DNA of 64,000 nucleotides from Aquabacterium sp. (GTDB lineage Bacteria; Pseudomonadota; Gammaproteobacteria; Burkholderiales; Burkholderiaceae_C), in contig JAKLLB010000004.1 of assembly GCA_023150345.1 (NCBI GenBank), positions 1 through 64,000 on the forward strand, given 5' to 3'. The translations under genes and the position numbers were made by a program. Under the pieces are notes generated by a model. That model did no database searches and was not told the origin of the DNA. It saw nothing but the letters and a program-made list of their open reading frames with translations. Shown piece after piece: positions 35,472-46,588 of the stretch (the stretch's first letter is position 1; each line of letters starts with the position of its first letter).

Positions 35472-36044
35472 ATGGACACGACCGCGCAAGCCCCCGCACT
35501 GGCCGCCAGCGAACACAACCTGGTGTGGATCGACCTGGAGATGACCGGCCTTTCACCGGCCACCGACCGCATCATCGAGATCGCGGTGGTGGTGACCGAT
35601 GCGCACCTGACGGTGCGCGTGGAGGGCCCGGTCTTTGCCATCCACCAAAGCGATGCCACGCTCGACGCCATGGACGCCTGGAACAAGGGCACCCACGGCC
35701 GCAGCGGCCTGATCGACCGCGTCAAGGCCTCGACCATCGACGAGGCCACTGCGCAGGCGCGGGTGATCGAGTGGCTGGGTGCCTACGTGCCCGCGGGCAA
35801 GAGCCCGATGTGCGGCAACTCGATCTGCCAGGACCGGCGCTTCCTGGCCGCCACCATGCCGCAGCTCGAGGCCTGGTTCCACTACCGCAACCTCGATGTC
35901 AGCACCCTCAAGGAGCTGGCGCGGCGCTGGAAGCCGGCGGCGCTGGAGGGCTTTCGCAAGGCGCAGGCGCACACGGCACTGGCCGATATCCACGAGTCGA
36001 TCGACGAGTTGCTGCATTACCGGCGGCACCTGCTGGCGCTGTAG
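35472..36044 (+). CDS. orn: Oligoribonuclease
   Basis: DEDDh 3'-5' exoribonuclease that degrades di- and oligoribonucleotides, including pGpG. The 190-residue protein has [11 protein letters not shown] (first Asp/Glu pair), [10 protein letters not shown] and [14 protein letters not shown] (His/Asp). Length and motifs are normal; the extra N-terminal ~13 residues are common. Its last ~137 nt overlap an oppositely oriented DUF2087 frame. Confidence 0.96.
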   Translation: MDTTAQAPALAASEHNLVWIDLEMTGLSPATDRIIEIAVVVTDAHLTVRVEGPVFAIHQSDATLDAMDAWNKGTHGRSGLIDRVKASTIDEATAQARVIEWLGAYVPAGKSPMCGNSICQDRRFLAATMPQLEAWFHYRNLDVSTLKELARRWKPAALEGFRKAQAHTALADIHESIDELLHYRRHLLAL

Positions 36045-36618
36045 CAGCGGAGCCCTGCCGGCGCACGGCGCGCCACGCCGCCAGCAGCGCACGGGTCTCG
36101 GCATCGGCACGCGCCGGCAACTTGCGGTACTGCGAACAGTCGCTCTTGCGGGTGAGCAGGCGGTGGTTGACCAGCTCGCGGCGCAGCGTGGCATGGTCAC
36201 CGTAGGTATGCGCCGCACGCAGGATCTCGTTGACCTCGCGTTCGGTGTACACGCGGCGGCCATCGAAGTGCGTCCACAGCACCCACAGCGCCAGCCGTTG
36301 CACGCTGAACTTGTTCGGCCAGCGCACCAGGCGGCCGCGGCTGTCGAACTGCATCAGCGTCTTGCGCGCGTGGTCGCTCAAGGGCGCGGGCGGTGGCAGG
36401 TCCTCGGTGGCCTGCACGGGCCGCAGCGGGATGCTCGGGCGCAGCGCCTGCAGCGACTGCAGATTGCGGTGTCCCAGCGCGCGGGCCATCAGGTTGAGCA
36501 GTTCGACATGCCCCGGCGGGGGCGATCCGGCAGCATGGCGCGTCAGCAGCGAGCGGCGCAGGGCCTTGGCGAACTGTGAGGCATCTGCAATGGTGAGGGC
36601 GAGCGGCGTATGGCTCAT
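35908..36618 (-). CDS. DUF2087 domain-containing protein
   Basis: A 236-residue protein with a central DUF2087 domain (about residues 80-165: [50 protein letters not shown]), a winged-helix-like fold often linked to regulation. The N-terminal part (about residues 8-60, [27 protein letters not shown]) is shared with other DUF2087 proteins. The last ~60 residues are Ala/Pro-rich and run antisense across the end of orn; homology ends before that overlap. ATG 36618 is the best start. Confidence 0.78.
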   Translation of the reverse strand: MSHTPLALTIADASQFAKALRRSLLTRHAAGSPPPGHVELLNLMARALGHRNLQSLQALRPSIPLRPVQATEDLPPPAPLSDHARKTLMQFDSRGRLVRWPNKFSVQRLALWVLWTHFDGRRVYTEREVNEILRAAHTYGDHATLRRELVNHRLLTRKSDCSQYRKLPARADAETRALLAAWRAVRRQGSAATAPAGAAGNAATRRSTRGYRPVPCAPAPCESPPAPPASSAAPAP

Positions 36619-36876
36619 GGTGATCCTCCAGGCGTCACCCCTGGCCGCACGGAAGTGGCAGGCAGGGGCACACGGTGGTGCGCGCCGGATGACCCGCGAG
36701 GGCGCCGGGGGTTGCCGACTTCCGGCCCGGTGCGCACACACGATGGGTGCCCGAGGGCCTGTTGGGGCTCGAGGATCGAGGGCAGGTCTAGCTCGCGGCA
36801 ACTGGGCCGCGCGGCAACGCCTGGGTGAACTGCCGACCGCTGGGCGCGATTGTAGGGCGCCGCCGGCGCCCGTGCG

Positions 36877-37239
36877 TCAGGCTTGCAGCAGCTCGACTTC
36901 GAACACCAACGTGGCGTTGGGCGGGATCACGCCGCCGGCGCCGCGCGCGCCGTAGCCCAGCTCGGGCGGGATCACCAGCACGCGGGTACCGCCGACTTGC
37001 ATGCCCTGCACGCCTTCGTCCCAGCCCCGGATCACCATGCCGGCACCCAGGTCGAAGCGGAACGGGTCGCCGCGGTCCTTGCTGGAGTCGAACTTGGCGC
37101 CGCGGGCATCGGCTCGCGACGCGTCGTGCAGCCAGCCGGTGTAGTGCACGGTGACGCGGCTGCCAGCGCGTGCGGTGTCGCCGGAGCCGGCGCGGGTGTC
37201 CTCGTATTGCAGTCCGGATGCGGTGGTCGTCAGGGTCAT
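36877..37239 (-). CDS. FKBP-type peptidyl-prolyl cis-trans isomerase
   Basis: A 120-residue single-domain FKBP without a signal peptide, so cytosolic. The typical sequence is [42 protein letters not shown] and [31 protein letters not shown]. It assists protein folding at proline bonds. The 258-nt region upstream of its neighbour (36619-36876) shows no gene. Confidence 0.95.
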   Translation of the reverse strand: MTLTTTASGLQYEDTRAGSGDTARAGSRVTVHYTGWLHDASRADARGAKFDSSKDRGDPFRFDLGAGMVIRGWDEGVQGMQVGGTRVLVIPPELGYGARGAGGVIPPNATLVFEVELLQA

Positions 37240-37331
37240 GGGATGCCTTTTGTGTGAGCGGTTCGAGGCCGCGGATGATGCCACCTCGTGCCGGCGGCTG
37301 TGTGGCATGCGAACGCCGCCCGGGGCGACGG

Positions 37332-38234
37332 TCAGGTCGTCGCGCCGTCCACCCAGCGCCGCGCCCAGGCCTGCGTCGCCGCCTGCAGCCAGGCCGACAC
37401 GCTGTGCGACTCGATTTCGGGCAGCGTCAGCACTCGGGCCGCCTGCTGCAGCGCGCGCAGGGGCATGCTCGCATCGAAGGCCTGCGCGCCGTTCTGCTTG
37501 GACAGCTTCTCGCCGTCCGGGCCCAGCACCAGCGGCACATGCAGGTAGCGCGGTTGGGGCAGACCCAGCAGGCGCTGCAGGTGGATCTGGCGCGGGGTGT
37601 TGTCGGCCAGGTCTTCGCCGCGCACGACATCGGTCACGCCCTGGGCGGCGTCGTCCACCACCACCGCCAGCTGATACGCCCACAGGCCGTCGGCGCGATG
37701 GACGACGAAGTCACCCACTTCGCGCGCCAGATTCTGTCGCTGCTTGCCCATGCGGCGGTCGCTCCAGTTGACCACCGCCTCGATGCCGCCGCAGGTGGCC
37801 AGCACGCGGGTGGCGCGGGCGGGCTTTCCGTGCAGACCCTCGCGGCAGGTGCCGGGGTAAACCCGCTCCTCGAAGCGCTGGTGCAGGATGCCCGCGCCGA
37901 TCATGGCTTCCTCGATGGCGCGGCGCGTACAGCCGCAGGGGTAGGTCAAGCCGAGCGACTGCAGATGATCGAGCGCCTCGCGGTAGGCCGGGCCGCGCTG
38001 CGACTGCACCATGGGTTCGCCGTCGGGCAGCAGCCCGCAGATCGCGAGTTGACCGAGGATGACCTGCTCGACCCCGGGGATGCAGCGCGGTGTATCGATG
38101 TCTTCGATGCGCACCAGCCAGCGACCGTGGTGCGCGCGCGCATCGAGCCAGCTCGCCAGCGCCGCGACGAGCGATCCCGGATGCAGCGGCCCGGTGGGCG
38201 AAGGTGCGAAGCGACCGATGTAGCTGCCGGGCAT
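37332..38234 (-). CDS. gluQ: Glutamyl-Q tRNA(Asp) synthetase
   Basis: A truncated glutamyl-tRNA synthetase paralogue that attaches glutamate to queuosine of tRNA-Asp. 300 residues. It has the HIGH-like [11 protein letters not shown] near the start, zinc cysteines in CGCTRR and YPGTC, and the KMSKS-like EKLSKQN. No anticodon-binding domain follows, as expected. The ATG at 38234 shares 1 nt with the stop of the LysR gene, so it is probably translated from the same message. Confidence 0.94.
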   Translation of the reverse strand: MPGSYIGRFAPSPTGPLHPGSLVAALASWLDARAHHGRWLVRIEDIDTPRCIPGVEQVILGQLAICGLLPDGEPMVQSQRGPAYREALDHLQSLGLTYPCGCTRRAIEEAMIGAGILHQRFEERVYPGTCREGLHGKPARATRVLATCGGIEAVVNWSDRRMGKQRQNLAREVGDFVVHRADGLWAYQLAVVVDDAAQGVTDVVRGEDLADNTPRQIHLQRLLGLPQPRYLHVPLVLGPDGEKLSKQNGAQAFDASMPLRALQQAARVLTLPEIESHSVSAWLQAATQAWARRWVDGATT

Positions 38235-39223
38235 CAGTCCACCTGTGGCTGGTCGCCGTGTCGGTCGAGCAGCGCAGCGCGAGTGGCCGCGCTGTCGAGC
38301 TGGCCGAGGAACCATTGCAAGGCGGTTCCCTGGGCATGGGCCCTCTCGGCGGGCGAGCTGCCCGTGCGCCAGGCATAGGCCAGGCGCACCGGAGGGTTGG
38401 CGCGGGCCACCGGCCGCACCACGAGCTTTCCGGCCGCGATCTGGGCGCGCGCCTGCGGCTCTGGCAGGAACCCGCAGCCCAGGCCGCGCAGCAGCGCCTC
38501 GAGCTTGGCCTGCATCGAGCCCACGGTGAGCACGTCTTGCCCGGGCAGGAGGTTGACCGTGCGCGGCGACATGCGCTGGGCCGAATCCGCCACTGCGATG
38601 GCGCGGTGCTGCAGCAGCGCGCCATCGGTGATCGGCTCGTCGTGTGCCGCCAGCCGATGGTGCGGTGCGACGACAAAGACGAAGGGCACCTCGCCCAAGG
38701 GCCGCTGGCCGATGCCGGGATGGGCGGGCATGTCGCGCGCCACGCCGATGGCCAGGTCCGCCTGTCCGCTGATGAGCGCCTCCCACAGACCGGCCAGGAT
38801 CTCGGTGCGCAGGCGCAGCCGCGTCGGTGGACCCTGCACGCCGTCGGGGCGCAGCGCGTAGAAGGCTTCGAACAGCTCGAACACCGTGCGCTGCGAGATC
38901 ACGCCATCGACGGCCACGGTGAGCTCGGACTCCCAGCCCGTCGAGACCCGTCGCACCCGGTTGGCCACGGCATCCACTTCGGCCAGCAGACGCCGGCCTT
39001 CGTCGAGCAGTTCCGCGCCTGCCGCGGTGAGGCGGGCCTGCCGCGAGCGGCGGTCGAACAGCAGCACGTCCAGTGCCTCTTCGAGCTGGCGCACGCTGTA
39101 GGTCAGCGCCGACGGCACACGCCCCATCTCGCGCGCAGCCGCCGCAAAGCTGCCGCTGCGAGCGATGGTGTCCATCATCTGCAGCGCCTCGGGCGTGAGG
39201 GCGTTGCGGCGCGCGGTGTTCAT
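38234..39223 (-). CDS. LysR family transcriptional regulator
   Basis: A 329-residue LysR-type regulator: an N-terminal winged helix ([41 protein letters not shown]) and a periplasmic-binding-like effector domain (residues about 95-310). It is upstream of gluQ with 1-nt overlap and divergent from the DUF1800/DUF1501 genes across 183 nt, so it may regulate either side. The effector is unknown. Confidence 0.92.
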   Translation of the reverse strand: MNTARRNALTPEALQMMDTIARSGSFAAAAREMGRVPSALTYSVRQLEEALDVLLFDRRSRQARLTAAGAELLDEGRRLLAEVDAVANRVRRVSTGWESELTVAVDGVISQRTVFELFEAFYALRPDGVQGPPTRLRLRTEILAGLWEALISGQADLAIGVARDMPAHPGIGQRPLGEVPFVFVVAPHHRLAAHDEPITDGALLQHRAIAVADSAQRMSPRTVNLLPGQDVLTVGSMQAKLEALLRGLGCGFLPEPQARAQIAAGKLVVRPVARANPPVRLAYAWRTGSSPAERAHAQGTALQWFLGQLDSAATRAALLDRHGDQPQVD

Positions 39224-39406
39224 CGATGCGGCGTGACGGTCGGCGGCAGGTGCCCGATCTTAGGTGAACGCGGACGCTGGCGGCGCCCGAACCGCCACCC
39301 GCCGTGCACGCACATGGCCAGCAATCGCTTACAGCTGCGTGTTGCGCCGTAACACGCACTGCGCGCACAGTGCGCGCAGGGATCGCGCACCGATGGGGGA
39401 GCCACG

Positions 39407-41179
39407 ATGGACGACGACCTGCAGGCACGCGCGCCGCGTGCGCCGGAGACGGGTGGGCACGACGGCATGGCCGGGAGTGGTGCGGGCTCCATGGCACCGA
39501 TGGCTGCGGTCGCAGCCACTGTGCTGGTGGCGGCATGCGGGGGTGGCGCGGGCAGCGCGGGCAGCGGCTCGCCTGGCGAGCCCGGGAGCACCACGCCCAA
39601 CGAGCCGGCTGCGCCCTCCAGCGCACGCGATGCCGCTCGCTTTCTGAGTCAGGCCGGCTTCGGTCCGGGCTCACCCGAAGACGTGCAGGCGCTGCAGCGC
39701 GACGGCTTTGACGCCTGGTTTCGCGGCCAATGGGAAACACCGGTGTTCGGCCATCTGGCCTATCTGGAACAGGAGCGCAGCCGCGAGGGCAAGAACCGGC
39801 CGACCGACGAGATGAGCTACGAGGCGGTGTGGCAGCAATGGCTGCAGGGCAGCGACGTGCTGCGCTCGCGCGTGAGCTGGGCGCTGCTGCAGATCTTCGT
39901 CATCTCCAACATCGCCCCCGACCTCAGGCCGCACGCGATGAGCAGCTACCTCGACATGCTCAACCGGCACGCCTTCGGCAGCTACCGCGAGCTGCTGCAG
40001 GACGTGACGCTCCATCCGGCGATGGGCTACTACCTCAACATGCTCGAGTCCGAAAAGGAGGATGCAGCCAAAGGCACGCACCCGAACGAGAACTATGCGC
40101 GCGAGGTGCTGCAGTTGTTCTCGATCGGACTGGTGCGCCTGAACCCGGACGGCAGCACCCAGCTCGATGCGGCCGGCCGGCCGGTGCCCACCTACGACGA
40201 GGCAGTCGTCAAGGGCTATGCGCGGGCCTTCACCGGCTGGAGCTATGGCGGGCTGGACAACACCCAGGCCAAGACCTTCCATCACCACGACGACAACGTC
40301 GAGGCCTACTGGACCCAGCCCATGAAGGCCTGGCCGATGTTCCACGACACGGGTGCCAAGACGCTGCTCGACGGCCGCGTGCTGCCGGCCGGACAGACGC
40401 CCGAGCGCGACCTGGCCGACGCGCTGGACAGCATCGTTGCCCACCCCAACGTGGGACCCTTCATCGGCCGGCAGCTGATCCAGCGCCTGGTGACCAGCAA
40501 CCCGAGCCGGGCGTACGTGCAAAGGGTAGCAGCGGTGTTCGCCGACAACGGCCGCGGCGTGCGCGGCGACCTGCGCGCCGTGGTTCGCGCGATCGTGCTC
40601 GACCCCGAGGCGCGCGCGGAACCGGCGCAGCGGGTGGCCGGTTTCGGCAAGCAGCGCGAGCCGGTGCTGCGCTTCGCCCAGATGCTGCGGGCACTGCATG
40701 CTCACAGCGCCAGCGGTGGCAACCGCATCCACTACCTCGACTCGTCGGACGACGCGCTCGGGCAAAGCCCGCTGCTCGCGCCCTCGGTGTTCAACTTCTA
40801 TTCACCGTTCTTTCGTCCGCCCGGTGCGCTGGCCGCCGCAGGCCTGGTGGCCCCGGAGTTCCAGATCACCAACGAGACCACGGTCGTGGGGTCGCTGAAC
40901 TTCTTCGCGCAACTGGTGCGCAAGGGTGGCTACGGCTGGGGTGACCACAAGCTGCTGCTCGACCTTGAACCGTTGGTGGCGTTGGCCGACGGTGATGGCG
41001 CGCGGCTGATCGACCGGCTCGACCTGCTGCTGTGCGACCTGCAGATGGGCGCGAGCACGCGCAGCCGGCTGGCGACCATGCTGGCGGCCATGCCGGCCAC
41101 CTCCGCCGACAAGCGCCTGCAGCGCGTGCGCGCGGCGTTGGTCCTGGTGGCGATTTCGCCCGACCATGTGATGCAGTGA
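39407..41179 (+). CDS. DUF1800 domain-containing lipoprotein
   Basis: A 590-residue exported protein of the DUF1800 family. A candidate lipobox LVAAC lies about 45 residues from the annotated start, followed by a Gly/Ser/Pro linker and the domain ([48 protein letters not shown]). The family is unassigned biochemically and is almost always paired with DUF1501, as here (8 nt downstream). ATG 39407 is the first in frame; internal ATGs nearer the signal peptide (e.g. at MAPMAAV) are possible. Confidence 0.88.
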   Translation: MDDDLQARAPRAPETGGHDGMAGSGAGSMAPMAAVAATVLVAACGGGAGSAGSGSPGEPGSTTPNEPAAPSSARDAARFLSQAGFGPGSPEDVQALQRDGFDAWFRGQWETPVFGHLAYLEQERSREGKNRPTDEMSYEAVWQQWLQGSDVLRSRVSWALLQIFVISNIAPDLRPHAMSSYLDMLNRHAFGSYRELLQDVTLHPAMGYYLNMLESEKEDAAKGTHPNENYAREVLQLFSIGLVRLNPDGSTQLDAAGRPVPTYDEAVVKGYARAFTGWSYGGLDNTQAKTFHHHDDNVEAYWTQPMKAWPMFHDTGAKTLLDGRVLPAGQTPERDLADALDSIVAHPNVGPFIGRQLIQRLVTSNPSRAYVQRVAAVFADNGRGVRGDLRAVVRAIVLDPEARAEPAQRVAGFGKQREPVLRFAQMLRALHAHSASGGNRIHYLDSSDDALGQSPLLAPSVFNFYSPFFRPPGALAAAGLVAPEFQITNETTVVGSLNFFAQLVRKGGYGWGDHKLLLDLEPLVALADGDGARLIDRLDLLLCDLQMGASTRSRLATMLAAMPATSADKRLQRVRAALVLVAISPDHVMQ

Positions 41180-41187
41180 GGGCCGTG

Positions 41188-42513
41188 ATGATGCAACGAC
41201 GCGATGTGCTCAAGGGCGGCCTGGCGCTTGCCGGTGCCCGCATGCTGGCTGGTTCCCGGCCGGCGATGGCGCAGTCCGCTGGCGCCGCCGACTACCGCGC
41301 GCTGGTGTGCGTGTTCCTGTTCGGCGGCAACGATGCCAACAACATGGTGGTGCCGCTGGACGAGACCCGGCATGCCAGCTACCGGCGCGCCCGTCCTGCG
41401 CTGGCGCTGGAGCGCTCGGCGCTGGTGCCCCTGGGCGACAGTGGCTATGGCGCGCATCCCGCCATGTCGGCGCTGCGGCCGCTGTTCGAAGCCGGCCGCG
41501 CCGCGGTGGTGGCCAATGTCGGCCCGCTGATGGTGCCCACCACGGCAGCTCAGGCGCGCTCGCGCAGCGTGCCGCTGCCGTCGAACCTGTACTCGCACAG
41601 TGACCAGCAACTCACCTGGCAGAGTGCGCTGGCCGATACGCCCGGGCGCAACGGATGGGCCGGGCGCTTCCTGGAGCGACTGGTGGCCGAGGGTGTGACC
41701 AACCGCGGCTACTCGGCGTTGAGCCTGGCCGGCAGCAACCTGTGGCAGTCCGGTGATCGCGGCCTGGTGCCCTACCGGGTGTCGAGCAGCGGCGACTTCG
41801 GCTTCGACTTCTTCGACCCGGCCGGCACCGACCCCTTGTCGGTCGCGGTGAGCAGCCTGCTGCGCGAAACCCAGGTCGATCCGTTCGCCCACACCTGGGT
41901 GCAGATGATGACGCGCTCGATCGACAACCAGCGCATCCTGTCAGATGCGTTGTCGGCCAGCGCGCTCGCCACGGCATTCCCCGGCAGCGGACTGGGTCGT
42001 CAGTTGCAGATGGCGGCGCGGCTGATCGGCGCGCGTCACCGGCTCGGGTTGCAGCGGCAGTGCTTCTTCACCAGTCTGGGTGGCTTCGACACCCACGGCG
42101 ACGACCAGATCCAGCGCCAGAACGAGCTGCTGGGCGAGCTGGCGGCGGCCATGGCCGCATTCCAGGCGGCGATGGCCGAACTGGGCGTCGAGCGCGAGGT
42201 GACGCTGTTCACGGCCAGCGACTTCGGCCGCACCCTGGCGACCAACGGGCAGGGCACCGACCACGGCTGGGGCGCGCACCAGTGGGTGCTGGGTGGCAGC
42301 GTGCGCGGGGCCCGCGTAGTGGGTCGCTTCCCCGAGCTGGCGGTGGGCGGCGCCGACGACGTGGGCCAGGGCGTGTGGGTGCCGTCGTTGGCGGTGGACC
42401 AACTGGCTGGCGAGCTGGGCCGCTGGTTCGGCGCCGACGAGGCGCTACTCGACGACGTATTGCCACGACTGCGTCAGTTCGAGCGGCGCATCGATCTGAT
42501 GGCCCAGGCGTAG
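41188..42513 (+). CDS. DUF1501 domain-containing protein (Tat-exported)
   Basis: A 441-residue protein of the DUF1501 family (alkaline phosphatase/sulfatase fold relatives). A twin-arginine signal begins the protein (MMQRRDVLKGG) and ends near ARP-AMAQ. Domain blocks include FLFGGNDANNMVVPLD, FTSLGGFDTHGDDQIQ and TASDFGRTLATNGQGTDHGWG. Together with the preceding DUF1800 gene it forms a two-gene export unit of unknown role. GTG 41185 and ATG 41191 are alternative starts. Confidence 0.9.
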   Translation: MMQRRDVLKGGLALAGARMLAGSRPAMAQSAGAADYRALVCVFLFGGNDANNMVVPLDETRHASYRRARPALALERSALVPLGDSGYGAHPAMSALRPLFEAGRAAVVANVGPLMVPTTAAQARSRSVPLPSNLYSHSDQQLTWQSALADTPGRNGWAGRFLERLVAEGVTNRGYSALSLAGSNLWQSGDRGLVPYRVSSSGDFGFDFFDPAGTDPLSVAVSSLLRETQVDPFAHTWVQMMTRSIDNQRILSDALSASALATAFPGSGLGRQLQMAARLIGARHRLGLQRQCFFTSLGGFDTHGDDQIQRQNELLGELAAAMAAFQAAMAELGVEREVTLFTASDFGRTLATNGQGTDHGWGAHQWVLGGSVRGARVVGRFPELAVGGADDVGQGVWVPSLAVDQLAGELGRWFGADEALLDDVLPRLRQFERRIDLMAQA

Positions 42514-42533
42514 CGCCAGTCGCCGCGTGCGGG

Positions 42534-43511
42534 TCAGGGCTGGCTGGCGACCAGGCCGAGGAATTCGCGCACCGGCGCCACGGTAGCCGCCGGGTCTTCT
42601 TCGTGCGGCACATGGCCCAGCGTGTCGAAGCGCACCACCCGGCTGCCTGGGATGTCGGCTGCGAAGCGGTCGGCCAGCGCCGGCGGAATGAGGCGGTCGC
42701 GACCGCCCCACAGAATGAGCGTGGGGGCGCGCACCTCGCGGATGCGCGCCTCGTCGGCGCCCTGCGCGAACTGGCGCATGCGCTCGCCCAAGGCGCGGCG
42801 ATTGCCTTCGCGCAGCGCGAGCTCGAAGTAGCGGTCGACCAGGTCGTCGGTCACCTTCGAAGGGTCGCCATAGACATTGCGCACGCTGGCGGTGACCACG
42901 GCGCGCGGCAGCAGGTACTCGCCCAGCCGGTTCAGCCCCGGCGTGCGCGCCAGCCGGAACCCGACCGGCACCGATTCGGCCTGGAAGCTGTAACCACCGG
43001 CGTCCACGAGCACGAGCTGCTGCACGCGATGCGGTGCGAGCACCGCCAGATGCCAGGCAACCTCGCCGCCCAGCGAGTTGCCGGCGACGGCGAAGCGCTG
43101 CACGCCCAGGTGATCCAGCCAATCGAGTACGAAGCGGGCGTACGCCTGGCCTTGGTACGGCCGCCCGGCATAGGTGCCGCTGTAGGGGCCGGTCAGCCCG
43201 AACCCGGGCAGGTCCAGGCGCAGCACCCGGCGCTGCGAACGCAGCGCCCGGGTCCAGCCATCCCAGGTGTGCAGGCTGGACGACGTGCCATGGATCAGCA
43301 CCACCGGCACCGGATCGCGCTGCGGACCCTCGTCGCGGTAGTGCACCAGCTGGCCGTTCAGGTCCAGGAACTGCGATGGCGGCAGTGCCCAGCGGTGCAC
43401 CAGCGACTGCACGTCGCGGTCGGGTGCGCGCGCCAGGGCCACGATCAGCGCGGTGGCCATCAGCGCCAGACCGGCCAGGCGCAGCAGCAGGGTGGTCAGA
43501 CGGTCGGACAT
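42534..43511 (-). CDS. Membrane-anchored alpha/beta hydrolase
   Basis: A 325-residue hydrolase with an N-terminal hydrophobic anchor (about residues 5-25). Catalytic elements are the oxyanion HG in VLIHGTSSS, the nucleophile elbow GNSLGG, the acid in LILWGGRDRLIP, and the histidine in LGHVPHEEDP. It resembles meta-cleavage (MhpC-like) and lipase-type hydrolases, so an ester or C-C bond substrate is possible. It is divergent from the aromatic CoA cluster (273-nt gap) and may or may not belong to it. ATG 43511 is chosen to start at MSDRL. Confidence 0.88.
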   Translation of the reverse strand: MSDRLTTLLLRLAGLALMATALIVALARAPDRDVQSLVHRWALPPSQFLDLNGQLVHYRDEGPQRDPVPVVLIHGTSSSLHTWDGWTRALRSQRRVLRLDLPGFGLTGPYSGTYAGRPYQGQAYARFVLDWLDHLGVQRFAVAGNSLGGEVAWHLAVLAPHRVQQLVLVDAGGYSFQAESVPVGFRLARTPGLNRLGEYLLPRAVVTASVRNVYGDPSKVTDDLVDRYFELALREGNRRALGERMRQFAQGADEARIREVRAPTLILWGGRDRLIPPALADRFAADIPGSRVVRFDTLGHVPHEEDPAATVAPVREFLGLVASQP

Positions 43512-43609
43512 GTGGCATTGTGGACCGCGTGACCACGTCGGCACCGCAACGGTCACGTCGGTGACAGCGCTCGGGCGGGGAACCCCCGAGAGCAGGGTGC
43601 CGGGGGATC

Positions 43610-43637
43610 TTGCACTGGATCAAACCCTAATTAAGTA
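43610..43637 (+). promoter_or_regulatory. Candidate promoter upstream of hcrC
   Basis: TTGCAC (43610-43615) and TAAGTA (43632-43637) are spaced by 16 nt within the only AT-rich patch of the 273-nt divergent region. The fit to sigma-70 consensus is modest, and an FNR-type box was not recognised. Confidence 0.3.
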
Positions 43638-43724
43638 ATCCGGTACCAGAATGCGATCAACCCGTTCGACCCTGGGGTTGTCGGTGCCCGTCGCTGGTCT
43701 GGCGCGACGGCGCCGCCACCGCCT

Positions 43725-43738
43725 GCCGGTCGACCGGC
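43725..43738. promoter_or_regulatory. 14-bp perfect palindrome upstream of hcrC, candidate operator
   Basis: GCCGGTCGACCGGC is a perfect palindrome 46 nt before the hcrC start, downstream of the candidate promoter, where a repressor could act. GC-rich palindromes of this size also arise by chance in such DNA. Confidence 0.3.
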
Positions 43739-43784
43739 CAGCCGCATGGCTGCGCCGCTTCCTCGTGTTTCCTGGAGCATGTCC

Positions 43785-44270
43785 ATGCCCAAGCGCTTGC
43801 TCGGTCTGAAGGTCAACGGTCGGTTGCATGAGGTGGCCGCCGCACAGAGCGCATTGCTCATCGAAGTGCTGCGCGACGTGCTCGGACTCACCGGCACCAA
43901 GCGCGGTTGCGATGGTGGTGAATGCGGTGCCTGCACCGTGCTGGTCGACGACCAGCCCCGCCTGGCCTGCATCACGCTGGCCGCCAGCGTCGAGGGCCGG
44001 CGCATCGAAACCATCGAAGGCCAGGCACGCGGGGGCGAGCTCAGCGCACTTCAGCGCGCCTTTCACGAGAAGCTGGGCACGCAGTGCGGCTACTGCACCC
44101 CCGGCATGGTGATGGCCGCCGAGGGCTTGCTGCGACGCCAGCCGCAGCCTTCGGTCGATGAGATCAAGGAGGCGCTCGGGGGCAACCTGTGCCGCTGCAC
44201 CGGCTACGTGAAGATCATCGAGTCGGTTCAGACGGCGGCTGGCTGTGGATGTGCCGGGGGTGCGCAATGA
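43785..44270 (+). CDS. hcrC: 4-Hydroxybenzoyl-CoA reductase, gamma subunit ([2Fe-2S])
   Basis: Small iron-sulfur subunit of the xanthine oxidase-family enzyme that removes the para-hydroxyl of 4-hydroxybenzoyl-CoA to give benzoyl-CoA. 161 residues with two [2Fe-2S] sites: plant-type Cys42, 47, 50, 62 ([10 protein letters not shown]) and the alpha-helical domain Cys101, 104, 136, 138 (CGYCTPG, CRCTG). ATG 43785 is preferred to ATG 43779 because GGAG at 43774 is then properly spaced. It overlaps hcrA by 4 nt. Assignment to 4-HBCR comes from the unique beta subunit in the same operon. Confidence 0.92.
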   Translation: MPKRLLGLKVNGRLHEVAAAQSALLIEVLRDVLGLTGTKRGCDGGECGACTVLVDDQPRLACITLAASVEGRRIETIEGQARGGELSALQRAFHEKLGTQCGYCTPGMVMAAEGLLRRQPQPSVDEIKEALGGNLCRCTGYVKIIESVQTAAGCGCAGGAQ

Positions 44271-46588
44271 GCGGCCTGCAGCCCCGTGGCCCGATCGGCG
44301 CGCGCACGCCGCTGATCGACGGCATCGAAAAGGTCACCGGCCGGGCCCGCTACACGGCCGACATCGCCGCCACCGACGCACTGGTGGGCCGCATCCTGCG
44401 CAGCCCGCACCCGCATGCGCGCATCCTGGCCATCGACACCTCGGCGGCCGAGGCGCTCGAGGGCGTGGCCGCGGTGTGCACCGGCGACGAGACACCGGTT
44501 CCCTTCGGCGTGCTGCCCATCGCCGAGAACGAGTTTCCGTTGGCGCGCGGCAAGGTGCGTTACCGCGGTGATCCGGTGGCCGCGGTGGCCGCCGTCGACG
44601 AGGCCACTGCCGAGCGTGCACTGGCGCTCATCCGCGTGGAGTACGAGCCGCTGCCCGGCTACTTCACCGCCAAGGCGGCGATGAAGCCCGGGGCCGTCGC
44701 CATCCATGACGAAAAGCCGAACAACGTGCTGCGCGAGGTGCATGCCGAGTTCGGCGACACGGCGGCGGGCTTCGCGGCAGCCGATCTGGTGCGCGAGAAG
44801 GTCTACACCTACGAGGAGGTGAACCATGCGCACATGGAGCTCAACGCCACGCTGGCCGAGTACGACGCCGAGCGCGACTGGCTGACGCTGCACACCACCA
44901 CACAGGTGCCCTACTACGTGCACCTGAAGGTGGCCGCCTGCCTGCAGATGGACGAAGCGCGCGTGCGCGTCGTCAAGCCCTTCCTGGGTGGTGGCTTCGG
45001 CGCGCGCACCGAAGCGCTGCACTTCGAGATCATCGCCGGCCTGCTGGCGCGCAAGGCGCGCGGCACCGTGCGCCTGCTCCAAACGCGTGAAGAGACCTTC
45101 CTCGCTCACCGCGGTCGTCCGTGGACCGAGGTGAAGATGAAGATCGGCCTGAAGAAGGACGGCACGATCACCGCGCTGGCGCTGGAGGCCACCCAGGCCG
45201 GTGGCGCCTATGCCGGCTACGGCATCATCACCATCCTGTACACCGGCGCGCTGATGCACGGTCTGTACCACATCCCGGCGATCAAGCACGACGCCTGGCG
45301 CGTCTACACCAACCTGCCGCCGTGCGGTGCGATGCGCGGCCATGGCACGGTGGACACGCGCGCGGCGTTCGAGTCGTTGCTCAACGAGATGGCCGAGGAA
45401 CTGGGCATGGACACCATCGCGGTGCGCCAGGCCAACCTGCTGCCCCAGTTGCCGTACACCACGTTGTACGCGCAGCGCGTCAACAGCTACGGCCTGCCAG
45501 AATGCCTGGAGAAGGTCAAGGCCGCGTCGGGCTGGGCGGAGCGCCGCGGACGGATGCCCAAGGGTCGCGGCCTGGGCATCGCGTGCTCGCACTTCGTGTC
45601 GGGCACCTCCACGCCCAAGCACTGGACCGGCGAGCCACACGCCACCGTCAACCTCAAGCTCGACTTCGACGGCGGCATCACCTTGCTGACCGGGGCCTCG
45701 GACATCGGCCAGGGCTCCAACACCATGGCCACGCAGGTGGTGGCCGAGGTGATGGGCGTGCGCATGGACCGCATCCGCGTGATCGCGGCCGACAGCGCGC
45801 TCACGCCCAAGGACAACGGCAGCTACTCCTCGCGCGTGACCTTCATGGTGGGCAACGCCTCGCTGCACGCGGCCGAGCAGCTCAAGGCCATGCTGGTCAA
45901 GGCCGCGGCGCAACGGCTCAATGCGTTCGAGCAGGACATCGAGGTGCTCGACGAGATGTTCATCGTGCGCGGCAGCCCGAACCCGGGCCTGTCGTACCAC
46001 GACGCGGTGAAAGCGGCGATGGTCGACACCGGCACCATCACCGTCAAGGGCACCTACACCTGCCCGGTGGAGTACCAGGGCGACAAGAAGATCCGCGGCA
46101 GCGCCATCGGCGCCACCATGGGTTTTTGCTACGCGGCGCAGGTGGCCGAGGTCGAGGTCGACGAACTCACCGGCAAGGTCACCGTGCCCAAGGTGTGGGT
46201 GGCGGTCGACGTGGGCCGCGCGCTGAACCCGCTGTCGGTGGAAGGACAGATCCAGGGCGGGGTGTGGATGGGCCTGGGCCAGACCGTGTCCGAGGCCACG
46301 GCCTTCGACGACGGCCGCATGCTGCACGGCAACCTGCTGGACTACCGCGTGCCCACCATCGTCGAGAGCCCCGACATCGAGGTGTTCATCGTCGAGAGCA
46401 TCGACCCCAACGGCCCGTTCGGCGCCAAGGAGGCATCCGAAGGCATGTTGGCCGGCATCCTGCCGGCAGTGGAAGACGCCGTGTACGAGGCGGTGGGCGT
46501 GCGTTCGGCACGCTTCCCGCTGTCGCCCGATTGCATCCTCGACCTGCTCGACACCCGAGCGGCCAAGAAAGAAGGGGCCAAGAAGTGA
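44267..46588 (+). CDS. hcrA: 4-Hydroxybenzoyl-CoA reductase, alpha subunit (molybdopterin)
   Basis: Catalytic 773-residue subunit that binds the molybdopterin cytosine dinucleotide cofactor. Family features in order are [15 protein letters not shown], the cofactor loops [11 protein letters not shown] and [20 protein letters not shown], and the active-site glutamate region [11 protein letters not shown]. The length agrees closely with the described Thauera enzyme (about 770). It overlaps both neighbours by 4 nt (ATGA and GTGA). Electron flow in this family member is inverted: from ferredoxin to the Mo site. Confidence 0.93.
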   Translation: MSGLQPRGPIGARTPLIDGIEKVTGRARYTADIAATDALVGRILRSPHPHARILAIDTSAAEALEGVAAVCTGDETPVPFGVLPIAENEFPLARGKVRYRGDPVAAVAAVDEATAERALALIRVEYEPLPGYFTAKAAMKPGAVAIHDEKPNNVLREVHAEFGDTAAGFAAADLVREKVYTYEEVNHAHMELNATLAEYDAERDWLTLHTTTQVPYYVHLKVAACLQMDEARVRVVKPFLGGGFGARTEALHFEIIAGLLARKARGTVRLLQTREETFLAHRGRPWTEVKMKIGLKKDGTITALALEATQAGGAYAGYGIITILYTGALMHGLYHIPAIKHDAWRVYTNLPPCGAMRGHGTVDTRAAFESLLNEMAEELGMDTIAVRQANLLPQLPYTTLYAQRVNSYGLPECLEKVKAASGWAERRGRMPKGRGLGIACSHFVSGTSTPKHWTGEPHATVNLKLDFDGGITLLTGASDIGQGSNTMATQVVAEVMGVRMDRIRVIAADSALTPKDNGSYSSRVTFMVGNASLHAAEQLKAMLVKAAAQRLNAFEQDIEVLDEMFIVRGSPNPGLSYHDAVKAAMVDTGTITVKGTYTCPVEYQGDKKIRGSAIGATMGFCYAAQVAEVEVDELTGKVTVPKVWVAVDVGRALNPLSVEGQIQGGVWMGLGQTVSEATAFDDGRMLHGNLLDYRVPTIVESPDIEVFIVESIDPNGPFGAKEASEGMLAGILPAVEDAVYEAVGVRSARFPLSPDCILDLLDTRAAKKEGAKK

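Noticed and set aside
37332-39740. An 802-residue frame joining GluQ with upstream sequence
   Set aside because: The upstream sequence is arginine/alanine-rich shadow of the LysR gene in another frame; GluQ begins normally at 38234.
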